From a bacterium (GTDB lineage Bacteria; Zhuqueibacterota; QNDG01; JAFGCO01): a stretch of 64,000 nucleotides of DNA. Shown here piece after piece: positions 51,020-59,055 of the stretch. The stretch spans positions 19,729-83,728 of the forward strand of contig JAFGCO010000070.1 in NCBI GenBank assembly GCA_016932575.1, given 5' to 3'. A program made the position numbers and the translations under genes. Positions within the stretch are counted from its first letter, which is position 1. Each line of letters opens with the position of its first letter. The notes under the pieces were generated by a model. The model worked only from the letters and a program-made list of their open reading frames with translations, ran no database searches and was not told the DNA's origin.

Positions 51020-54000
51020 ATGAAGGTTATGATGCCCATTGTTTTAATAATCGTTTTCTTTTCCTTTTTGATCAGGCCAATTTTCGCACAGGACCAGATG
51101 GAAACACTGGGACGGGGTTTGATTGCTGTTATGGAAGGGCAGGATGTTTATCTGGGATGGAGACTGCTGGAATCGGATCCTGATTCCATTACCTTTAATA
51201 TCTACAGGGGAGAAACCTGCCTGAATGAATTGCCGATTACCCGGTCTACCAATTTTTTAGATACTCTGGGAACGTCCGGTGATTTCTATCATGTGGTTCC
51301 TGTTCTGAGCGGCATTGAGCAGGAAGCATCGGATACTGTCACTCCCTGGACGCAAAATTATTTAACTGTTCCGCTTCAAAGGCCTGCCGGATGGAAAACA
51401 CCGGATAATGTTTCATACTCATATTCACCCAATGATTGCAGCACAGGTGATCTGGATGGCGATGGAGAGTATGAAATTGTCGTGAAATGGGATCCCTCCA
51501 ATTCCCATGACAATGCGCATGATGGTTATACGGGTAATGTATTTCTTGATGGTTATGAAATGGACGGCACGCACCTTTGGAGGATCGATCTTGGTGTAAA
51601 CATACGGGCCGGAGCGCATTATACACAATTTATGGTCTATGATCTGGATGGGGACGGCATCTCAGAAGTCGCCTGTAAGACCGCAGACGGGACCGTGGAT
51701 GGCCTCGGACAGGTGATAGGGGATGCCGGTGCAGATTACCGGAATTCATCCGGACGTATACTGTCGGGACCGGAATTTTTTACTATTTTTTCTGGCCAGA
51801 CCGGTGGGGCTCTGGCAACAACCGATTATCTGCCGGCCCGGGGAATCGTCAGTTCATGGGGAGACAGTTACGGCAACCGTGTGGATCGGTTTCTTGCCTG
51901 TGTCGCTTATCTGGATGGGTCGCGTCCCAGTGTGGTGATGTGCCGCGGATATTACACAAGAACAGTGCTGGTGGCCTGGGACTGGCGGAACAATACGCTT
52001 ACGCATCGGTGGACATTCGACAGCAGTGACGGATATCCGTCCTATGCAGGTCAGGGCAATCACAATCTCAGTGTGGCAGATGTGGATGAAGACGGGAAAG
52101 ATGAAATCATCTACGGCGCCTGCGCGATTGATGACAATGGGAAAGGATTGTGGAATTCCAACCTCAAACATGGGGACGCCATGCATCTTTCTGATATTGA
52201 TCCTGACAGACCCGGGCTGGAATTATGGAGTCTGCATGGTGAGAATTCTTCAGGACCGCATGGCTCTGCCCTGCACGATGCCAGAACCGGCGAAATTATT
52301 TGGGCCACTGCCCAAGGCGATGTGGGCAGAGGCACCGCAGCCAATCTTGTCTCAGAGTATCGGGGGATGGAATGCTGGGGCGGGACATCCGGTCTGAGGA
52401 GCTGCAAGGATGTGTATGCCGGTCCCACTCCTTCTTCCACCAATCATGTGGTCTGGTGGGACGGAGATTTGTGCCGGGAACTGCTCGACAGCAATCATAT
52501 CAGAAAATATCGGGGTTCGATTTTATTGCTGGCAACAGGATGTTCCTCGAATAACGGCACAAAGTCCAATCCCTGTCTGCAGGCGGATTTATTTGGGGAC
52601 TGGCGGGAAGAAGTCATCTGGCGGACTTCAGACAATCAGTCGATCCGGATTTATACGACCACGGATACCACCGGTTACCGATTGACTACCCTGATGCACG
52701 ACCGGGTATACCGCCTGGGAATCGCCTGGCAGAATGTAGCCTACAATCAGCCGCCCCACACCAGCTATTATGTGGGCGAGGGTATGTTTCTGCCTGACAG
52801 TCTGAGACCCCCGGCACCTCCCTTTCATTTTGTCGCAGAAGCATTCACCGACAGTGTGAAGCTTAGCTGGGATGCTAATTTTGAATCAGACCTGGATGGA
52901 TACAATATCTATCGTGCCAGGCAGAAAGAGGGGCCTTTTATCAAATTAACAGATGTCCTTTTAACTGATATCGGATATACCGATATCGATGTGTTCAATG
53001 ATACCACCTATTATTATACAGTAACGGCTGTCGATATTTATGGTAATGAATCATCATATACGTATATATTAAAAGCCATTACAACAATTCGTCCGGATTA
53101 TCCAATTGATCTTTATGCACGGAACAGTCTGAATTCAGTGAAATTATTCTGGGATGTGCCGGATGAAACGAATATCATTGGTTACAATGTCTATCGTTCA
53201 TTCATATCCGGAGAGCAGTATGAAAAAATGAACACTGAATTCGTTACACAGAAAGAATACATCGATGAACCCCTGCCGAAGGATCAAACATTATACTATG
53301 TGATTACTTCCGTCAATAAAAGTTTGTTGGAATCGTTTTATTCGGAAGAACTTGATGTAACCACAGGTCCGTTCATTACACTCCAGGCTGAAAACGGCGT
53401 TCACGGAGGTACTGTTTATCTGGACAGCAACCATATCGGCTTTTATGGAACCGGATTTGTGAATTTCGACACGAACGGAAGCTCGGTTCAGTTCAATGAT
53501 GTGCCGGGATTCGGCGGGGGAACGTTAAATCTGGTTTTCCGTTATGCACTGGGGAATACCAATCGTACGGGTTCACTTATCGTAAACGGGCAGATCCAGA
53601 GTTTAACCATGATCAGCACCGGCGAATGGACGAACTGGAGCCTGGACAGCACAACCATCGCTCTGGAAGCCGGATTCCAGAATACAATTCGGTTTGTCAC
53701 TACCGGATCTGATTTTGGAAATCTGGATCAAATTACGATCGGTCCTGATTTCACGACTGACATCCATGTTTCCGGGGCTGGAAAGAGTATGCCGTCAGAA
53801 TACGCGCTTCATGCGAATTATCCGAATCCGTTTAATCCGGAAACCACAATTCCTTTTGATCTTCCTGAAGCGGCGCGTGTTCAAATATCAATCTATGATG
53901 TTACGGGGAAGCGGGTGTATGTTTTGACAGATCAAAATTATCCGGCAGGTTATTATAAAATAAAGTTCAATGCCGAATCATTTGCAAGCGGAGTTTATAT

Positions 54001-54061
54001 TGTGCAGAGCCGGATGGGCAGAACACGGATATTCCGGCAAAAAATAATGGTAATAAAATAG
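51020..54061 (+). CDS. PL11 rhamnogalacturonan lyase with two FN3 domains, binding module and sorting domain
   Basis: 1013 aa, AAGGAGG upstream of ATG 51020, signal peptide ending at IFAQ. The PL11 propeller spans ~25-590 (METLGRGLIAVMEGQDVYLGWRLLE, STGDLDGDGEYEIVVKWDPSN, YDLDGDGISEVACKTADG, GNRVDRFLACVAYLDG, AGQGNHNLSVADVDEDGKDEIIYG, FGDWREEVIWR). Two fibronectin III domains follow (~597-690 and ~692-780, each with W(D)...GYN(I/V)YR), then a CBM35/CBM6-like sandwich (~785-915, ITLQAENG), and the sorting domain from NYPNPFNP (~933). It is a surface-attached version of the enzyme encoded just upstream and probably makes the first cuts in RG-I outside the cell. The upstream paralogue lacks everything after the propeller. 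Confidence 0.93.
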   Translation: MKVMMPIVLIIVFFSFLIRPIFAQDQMETLGRGLIAVMEGQDVYLGWRLLESDPDSITFNIYRGETCLNELPITRSTNFLDTLGTSGDFYHVVPVLSGIEQEASDTVTPWTQNYLTVPLQRPAGWKTPDNVSYSYSPNDCSTGDLDGDGEYEIVVKWDPSNSHDNAHDGYTGNVFLDGYEMDGTHLWRIDLGVNIRAGAHYTQFMVYDLDGDGISEVACKTADGTVDGLGQVIGDAGADYRNSSGRILSGPEFFTIFSGQTGGALATTDYLPARGIVSSWGDSYGNRVDRFLACVAYLDGSRPSVVMCRGYYTRTVLVAWDWRNNTLTHRWTFDSSDGYPSYAGQGNHNLSVADVDEDGKDEIIYGACAIDDNGKGLWNSNLKHGDAMHLSDIDPDRPGLELWSLHGENSSGPHGSALHDARTGEIIWATAQGDVGRGTAANLVSEYRGMECWGGTSGLRSCKDVYAGPTPSSTNHVVWWDGDLCRELLDSNHIRKYRGSILLLATGCSSNNGTKSNPCLQADLFGDWREEVIWRTSDNQSIRIYTTTDTTGYRLTTLMHDRVYRLGIAWQNVAYNQPPHTSYYVGEGMFLPDSLRPPAPPFHFVAEAFTDSVKLSWDANFESDLDGYNIYRARQKEGPFIKLTDVLLTDIGYTDIDVFNDTTYYYTVTAVDIYGNESSYTYILKAITTIRPDYPIDLYARNSLNSVKLFWDVPDETNIIGYNVYRSFISGEQYEKMNTEFVTQKEYIDEPLPKDQTLYYVITSVNKSLLESFYSEELDVTTGPFITLQAENGVHGGTVYLDSNHIGFYGTGFVNFDTNGSSVQFNDVPGFGGGTLNLVFRYALGNTNRTGSLIVNGQIQSLTMISTGEWTNWSLDSTTIALEAGFQNTIRFVTTGSDFGNLDQITIGPDFTTDIHVSGAGKSMPSEYALHANYPNPFNPETTIPFDLPEAARVQISIYDVTGKRVYVLTDQNYPAGYYKIKFNAESFASGVYIVQSRMGRTRIFRQKIMVIK

Positions 54062-54070
54062 AGCTGATCC

Positions 54071-54790
54071 ATGAAGCAAAATCAATACAAGATGATATTA
54101 AGCATGTTTTGCCTGCTGCTTTTTTTGATGATTTCTTTTCGATGCAGTCAAAATCAATTTTCAAATCATGCCACCACAATTTTAACAATCGGGGATTCCA
54201 ATGGAGAGGGAGCCGGCAAGTGGCCGGATTGGCTTCAGCAAAACATGGGGAAGCATGTACGGATTATCAACAATTCAGTCAGCGGAAGAACCGTTGGATT
54301 TGACAATCTGGGGAAGAAATCTCTGAATACCCTGAAACAAATCGATACCATACTGGCAGAAGGCTGTCGTAATTCAGCCGGTGGAATCGACAGGGTACTG
54401 ATTTGTCTCGGCACGAATGACTGCAAAGCCGTTTTTGATGAACGGCAGGAAGAAGTTCCGTTAAATTATCAGAAGCTGATTCAGTCAGTTTTAAACTATC
54501 CGTATCCGTCAGGCCGCAGTCCAAAATTGATACTTATCAGCCCGCCGCCTTATGGAAGTGAAGCATCAGGTTCCATCAAATACAAAGATGGTGATAAAAA
54601 GGTAAAGAGGCTCGTCTCGCAATTCCGGAATATTGCAGAGGGATTTCATTGTCAATATATTGATATCTATACTCCAATGCTGCCGGATGTGGAACATTTG
54701 ACTTTGGATGGAGTGCATTTCTCAGAACAGGGTTACAGGATTATGGCAGGGCTTATTCAGTCGGCTCTGCAAATGCCGGATGTTGAGTGA
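54071..54790 (+). CDS. SGNH/GDSL esterase, lipoprotein
   Basis: 239 aa. The leader ends in SFRC, a likely lipobox. SGNH blocks in order: LTIGDSNGEG with S43 as nucleophile, NNSVSGRTVGFD, ICLGTNDCKA, and LDGVHFSEQGY with the Asp/His pair. The family deacetylates carbohydrates or acts as lipases; in this locus a pectin or side-chain O-acetylesterase is most likely. It is distinct from the CE12 enzyme at 47204, which has an extra N-terminal domain. Starts ten bases after the PL11 stop, so it is probably co-transcribed with it. Confidence 0.85.
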   Translation: MKQNQYKMILSMFCLLLFLMISFRCSQNQFSNHATTILTIGDSNGEGAGKWPDWLQQNMGKHVRIINNSVSGRTVGFDNLGKKSLNTLKQIDTILAEGCRNSAGGIDRVLICLGTNDCKAVFDERQEEVPLNYQKLIQSVLNYPYPSGRSPKLILISPPPYGSEASGSIKYKDGDKKVKRLVSQFRNIAEGFHCQYIDIYTPMLPDVEHLTLDGVHFSEQGYRIMAGLIQSALQMPDVE

Positions 54791-54913
54791 GATATTTTCA
54801 GAAACGGATACCCAAAAATATCTTTTCATGCGGGTTCAGTCTGTTTTAATCGTTCTGTTTTTTACTTTTATGGTCATTATATATATTAAATTGATAAAGG
54901 CAGGCAAAACGAT

Positions 54914-55969
54914 ATGAACTTCAAAGAAAGACTGAAAAGCAGCCGGATTCTTTTTATTTCCGTTCTTTTGGTATCCATGGGTATGAATATCGCGTGTGTT
55001 CATAGATCCGGTAAGATTGCCGAAAAACCTCTGTACCGGGATCCGGTGTTCGACGGTGCGGCTGATCCGGTGGTTGTCCGGAACCCTGTTGAAAAAAAAT
55101 GGTTCATGTATTATACCAACCGGCGCGCCAGCATGCGGGGCCTGGACGGTGTCACCTGGGTACACGGCACTCAAATCGGAATCGCCCAATCCGAAGACGG
55201 AGGGGCTACATGGACATACCGGGGCATTTGTGATATTCAATATCAAACCGGCGATGATACATACTGGGCTCCTGAGGTTCTTTTACATGACGGTGTATTT
55301 CATATGTATCTGACCCATGTGCCAGGGATTTTTAAGGATTGGAGTCATCCGCGTCATATCCTCCATCTGACAAGTAAAGACGGTATCAAATGGACCTATG
55401 AATCCACGCTCCCTTTGGCCAATGATAAAGTCATAGATGCCTGTGTTCACCGCCTGCCGGATGGGAGCTGGAGGCTCTGGTACAATAATGAAAAAGACAG
55501 GAAATCGATTTATTATGCAGACAGCCCTGATTTATACACCTGGGTGGACCGGGGAAAAGCCGTGGGAGATCAAAGCGGAGAAGGACCTGCCGTATTTCAA
55601 TGGCAGGGTGCCTATTGGATGATTACTGATGTGTGGCAGGGATTGGCCTGCTACCGGTCCAGTGATCTGACACACTGGCAAAGAATACCGGGAAATCTGC
55701 TTCAAACACCCGGAACAGGACTGGACGATGGTGTCAAAGGCGGTCATGCTGATGTTATCGTGAATCAGGACAGAGCGTATCTGTTTTATTTTACCCACCC
55801 GGGTCGTGTGGAATCTGTTCCAGAAACCAACTCGTACGAAAAACGGCGCAGCTCTATTCAGGTTGCAGAGCTGCGGTACGAGAATGGAAGAATAACCTGT
55901 GACCGGAACGCATCTGTTATTATCAATTTGAAACCTCCCGAAGAGAATAAAGGGGTGATATGCAACTGA
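54914..55969 (+). CDS. GH43-like five-bladed propeller glycosidase, lipoprotein
   Basis: 351 aa. The signal sequence ends in MNIAC, a lipobox. Propeller motifs are FDGAADPVVVRNPVEKKWFMYYTN, TYWAPEVLLHDGVFHMYLTHV, KVIDACVHRLPDGSWRLWYNN and SGEGPAVFQWQGAYWMITDVW. The three acidic positions expected for the GH43/GH32 fold are present (Asp in ADPV, Asp in VIDA, Glu in GEGP). Substrate is unknown; arabinosidase or galactosidase activity on pectin side chains is plausible. Its last ten bases overlap the start of the next GH43 gene, which indicates coupled translation of two propeller enzymes, one lipid-anchored and one surface-sorted. Confidence 0.8.
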   Translation: MNFKERLKSSRILFISVLLVSMGMNIACVHRSGKIAEKPLYRDPVFDGAADPVVVRNPVEKKWFMYYTNRRASMRGLDGVTWVHGTQIGIAQSEDGGATWTYRGICDIQYQTGDDTYWAPEVLLHDGVFHMYLTHVPGIFKDWSHPRHILHLTSKDGIKWTYESTLPLANDKVIDACVHRLPDGSWRLWYNNEKDRKSIYYADSPDLYTWVDRGKAVGDQSGEGPAVFQWQGAYWMITDVWQGLACYRSSDLTHWQRIPGNLLQTPGTGLDDGVKGGHADVIVNQDRAYLFYFTHPGRVESVPETNSYEKRRSSIQVAELRYENGRITCDRNASVIINLKPPEENKGVICN

Positions 55970-57234
55970 AGAGACCGGATATTCACATGATTGCGATCGC
56001 AATACCGGTTATACTGATGCTGCATGTTATGTTCAGTACCAGGACAGAAGGTCAGACTGGATCTGTTACGGATGTGCACGATCCCTGTATCATTGGATTT
56101 GAAGACCAATACTATATTTATTGTACGGGAGATAAAATTCAAATCCGCAGATCCAGGGATCTGATTTTATGGGAATATCTGGGAAAGGTTTTTAACTCCA
56201 TTCCGGCCTGGGGTATTCAGGAAGTTCCGGGAGTCAGTAATGTATGGGCACCTGATATTTCCTATTTCAATGGAATTTACCATCTTTATTATGCATTGTC
56301 GACTTTTGGAAGCAACCGGTCCTGTATCGGCCTGGCAACCAATGCCACATTGGATCCTGGTGATGCGGATTATCATTGGGTGGATCAGGGCAAGGTTTTT
56401 GAGTCTTATTCCGGTGATAACTATAATGCGATTGATGCAAATATTGTTCGCAGCACAGATGGAAAAATATGGATGTCGTTCGGCAGTTTCTGGAGCGGCA
56501 TCAAGATGGTTGAGCTGGATTCCACTACAGGGAAACCGGTTAATTCTGATCTCTATCACCTGGCCGGTCGCGGCGGAGGTGCCATTGAAGCGCCTTTTAT
56601 TATATACAAAGATGGTTATTATTATCTTTTTATTTCTTTTGACCTGTGCTGCAGGGGAGTAAACAGCACTTATAATATAAGGGTGGGCCGGTCCGAAACA
56701 GTGACGGGACCCTATGTCGATTCGTGGAACATGCTCATGACATCGGGCGGCGGTACCCTCCTATTATCCGGTAACAGTCGTTGGAAAGGTCCAGGACATT
56801 GTGCTGTCTTATCAGAGGGCGCTCAGTACTGGCTGGTTTATCATGTTTATGATGTTCAAAGAAACGGACGGCCGGTTCTTCGAATAAATAATCTGATTTG
56901 GGATGATTCCGGCTGGCCTGTTGTTCAGGATACGCTTTATACCGAAGTTACAGAAAAGCATGTTCAACCAAGTCTGTTTTATCTGTATCCAAATTATCCG
57001 AATCCCTTTAATCAGGATTCTGTCATTCACTATCAATTGCCTGCAGCGGGTCATGTGAAGATGACGGTGTTTGATGTTTTGGGCAGAGTGATTGACATAT
57101 TGGTGAATGAGAGACAAGAGGGAGGAGTACATGGGATTCGATTTCAGGGGGCCGATTGTTCTTCCGGCATATATTTTATCGAATTACGGTTCGGAGAATG
57201 TATCGCGAAGCGAAAAATGATTTTGATGAAATGA
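55960..57234 (+). CDS. GH43 endo-arabinanase-like enzyme with sorting domain
   Basis: 424 aa. AGGGG precedes ATG 55960; signal peptide 1-~32. The catalytic propeller (~35-330) has VHDPCII (D41, base), VWAPDISYFNGIYHLYYALSTFG, YNAIDANIV (D159, pKa modulator) and GGAIEAPFIIYKDGYYYLFISFD (E210, acid), followed by GGTLLLSGNSRWKGPGHCAVL. This pattern is that of endo-1,5-alpha-L-arabinanases. NYPNPFN near 347 begins the sorting domain ending KRKMILMK, predicting surface display. It would shorten arabinan outside the cell, with GH51, GH127 and other GH43 enzymes finishing the fragments. Exo-activity cannot be excluded. Confidence 0.9.
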   Translation: MQLKRPDIHMIAIAIPVILMLHVMFSTRTEGQTGSVTDVHDPCIIGFEDQYYIYCTGDKIQIRRSRDLILWEYLGKVFNSIPAWGIQEVPGVSNVWAPDISYFNGIYHLYYALSTFGSNRSCIGLATNATLDPGDADYHWVDQGKVFESYSGDNYNAIDANIVRSTDGKIWMSFGSFWSGIKMVELDSTTGKPVNSDLYHLAGRGGGAIEAPFIIYKDGYYYLFISFDLCCRGVNSTYNIRVGRSETVTGPYVDSWNMLMTSGGGTLLLSGNSRWKGPGHCAVLSEGAQYWLVYHVYDVQRNGRPVLRINNLIWDDSGWPVVQDTLYTEVTEKHVQPSLFYLYPNYPNPFNQDSVIHYQLPAAGHVKMTVFDVLGRVIDILVNERQEGGVHGIRFQGADCSSGIYFIELRFGECIAKRKMILMK

Positions 57235-57341
57235 CATTGATCATGACCATGGTAATTTAAATAAAATCCATCTTTGTCTGATAAAGATCGATGTCCTGGT
57301 TTTAAGGTATCCCGTTTGTTAAAATCAAAAAGGAGTGTAAT

Positions 57342-58808
57342 GTGAATTCGATGAAATTATCCATGTTTGTGATGTTCTTTACTGTATTTTTTGTATTAAC
57401 CGAGGGAGTCATTGCCCAGAATCTTCCCTCAGCCGATGAAGTCGTTGAAAAGATGATCCTGGCCAATCAATATTTTATGAATAAATGGCCGGATCCGACT
57501 GTCGATATTGTGACGGATAAACGGCGTCCAAGCAATATCTGGACGCGGGCCACCTACTATGAAGGATTGATGGCGCTTTACCGGGTAGCCCCTCAGAAAG
57601 CGTATTATGATTACGCTGTCGACTGGGGAGAAGGACATCGCTGGAGACCGGCTTACGGAGATACATGGACGAAGAATGCGGATAATCAGTGCTGCGGACA
57701 AACATATATTGAACTTTACCAGATTGATTCAAAATCCGAACGGATCGGGAGCATTAAAGAAACCATAGACAGGATGGTCATTGACGATAATAATGATGCG
57801 TGGTGGTGGATTGATGCCCTGCAAATGGCCATGCCGATTTTTGCCAAACTGGGTGCCATTTATCAGGACAGTCTTTATTTTAACAAAATGTATAATATCT
57901 ATAATTATACAAAAATACAGCATGGCACGAATGGATTGTACAATCCGGAGGACCATCTCTGGTGGCGGGATAAAGATTTTGATTCCCCTTATACCGCTCC
58001 CAATGGAGAAGACACTTACTGGTCAAGAGGCAATGGGTGGGTACTTACTGCTCTTGCCCGCGTATTGGATGTTATGCCTAAGGACGCGCCTCACCGGGAT
58101 GAGTATATGACCACCTTCAAAGAAATGGCAGAGGCCTTGATTCCGATCCAGAGAGAAGATGGATTCTGGAATGTCAGTCTTCATGATCCCAATGATTTCG
58201 GCGGCAGAGAGACATCGGGGACGGCTTTCTTTACATTCGGGCTTGCATGGGGTGTCAATCACGGTTTGCTGAATGAAGATAAATTCAAAACTGCAGCCAT
58301 CAAAGGCTGGAACGGATTGGTCAATGATGCACTCCATGACGATGGCTTTTTAGGATATGTTCAAAGCACAGGCAAACAACCTTCTGACGGACAGCCTGTG
58401 ACCTATGATAAAGTGCCAAATTTTGAAGACTACGGCCTGGGTGCATTTTTACTTGCAGGCAGTGAAATATATCAGATGGCCGGCGGAACCGCCCAGATTT
58501 TATTAACCAGTCCTTGTATTCAACCCGTCGAGGTTACTTTATACGCGGCTTTCCCTAATCCGCTGAATCCGATTACCACGATAACCTACAGCCTGGCCGA
58601 GACCACGTTGGTTGATTTGACGATTTATAATACTCTGGGAAAGAAAGTGTTCACTTTCTATCAGGAAGAATGGCAGGGAACAGGCCACCATCAGGTGATT
58701 TGGAGGGGTATCAATAACGATGGACGATCGGTTCCCAGTGGAAATTATATCATTCAGCTCAAGGCAGGATCAGCAGTACAGAATCAGAAAATCACCATTA
58801 TCAAGTAA
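57342..58808 (+). CDS. GH105 unsaturated rhamnogalacturonyl hydrolase with sorting domain
   Basis: 488 aa. GTG 57342 is chosen because AGGAG lies six bases upstream; the nearby ATG at 57340 is out of frame and followed at once by a stop, and ATG 57351 is too far from the ribosome-binding site. Signal peptide ends at VIAQ. The barrel (~25-390) has WTRATYYEGLMALYR, WWWIDALQMAMPIFAKLG with D158 as candidate catalytic residue, TYWSRGNGWVLTALARVL and ETSGTAFFTFGLAWGV. The C-terminus is a sorting domain with a variant motif, FPNPLNPITTITYSL, ending QNKLTI-like (QKITIIK). A surface-attached counterpart of the GH105 at 37407; it shares little detailed sequence with it, so the two may prefer different chain lengths or acetylation. 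Confidence 0.88.
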   Translation: MNSMKLSMFVMFFTVFFVLTEGVIAQNLPSADEVVEKMILANQYFMNKWPDPTVDIVTDKRRPSNIWTRATYYEGLMALYRVAPQKAYYDYAVDWGEGHRWRPAYGDTWTKNADNQCCGQTYIELYQIDSKSERIGSIKETIDRMVIDDNNDAWWWIDALQMAMPIFAKLGAIYQDSLYFNKMYNIYNYTKIQHGTNGLYNPEDHLWWRDKDFDSPYTAPNGEDTYWSRGNGWVLTALARVLDVMPKDAPHRDEYMTTFKEMAEALIPIQREDGFWNVSLHDPNDFGGRETSGTAFFTFGLAWGVNHGLLNEDKFKTAAIKGWNGLVNDALHDDGFLGYVQSTGKQPSDGQPVTYDKVPNFEDYGLGAFLLAGSEIYQMAGGTAQILLTSPCIQPVEVTLYAAFPNPLNPITTITYSLAETTLVDLTIYNTLGKKVFTFYQEEWQGTGHHQVIWRGINNDGRSVPSGNYIIQLKAGSAVQNQKITIIK

Positions 58809-59055
58809 TTTTGATGAGAATATGAGCCTGTCTTGATCTTTTTCAATATTTGAAATGGTTTAAATCCAAGTGAATATTTGTGTTTTTAAACATTTCATTT
58901 ACTGAGTCTTGCCAAAGTTCAGCCATTTATTCTCAATTTTGTCATTTTCTCTGCTGGTCAGATTTTTGCAAGTGTTCCACCTGATATTTATCCGGCGTTC
59001 TCTGATTTTGTTGCAGGCTGAATGGGGGACGGATTCATTGACATTCGGAGGATTT

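Noticed and set aside
57240..57341. ATCTTT/AAAGAT hairpin after the endo-arabinanase gene as terminator
   Set aside because: The stem is only six AT-rich pairs with no T-run, so it is too weak to call.
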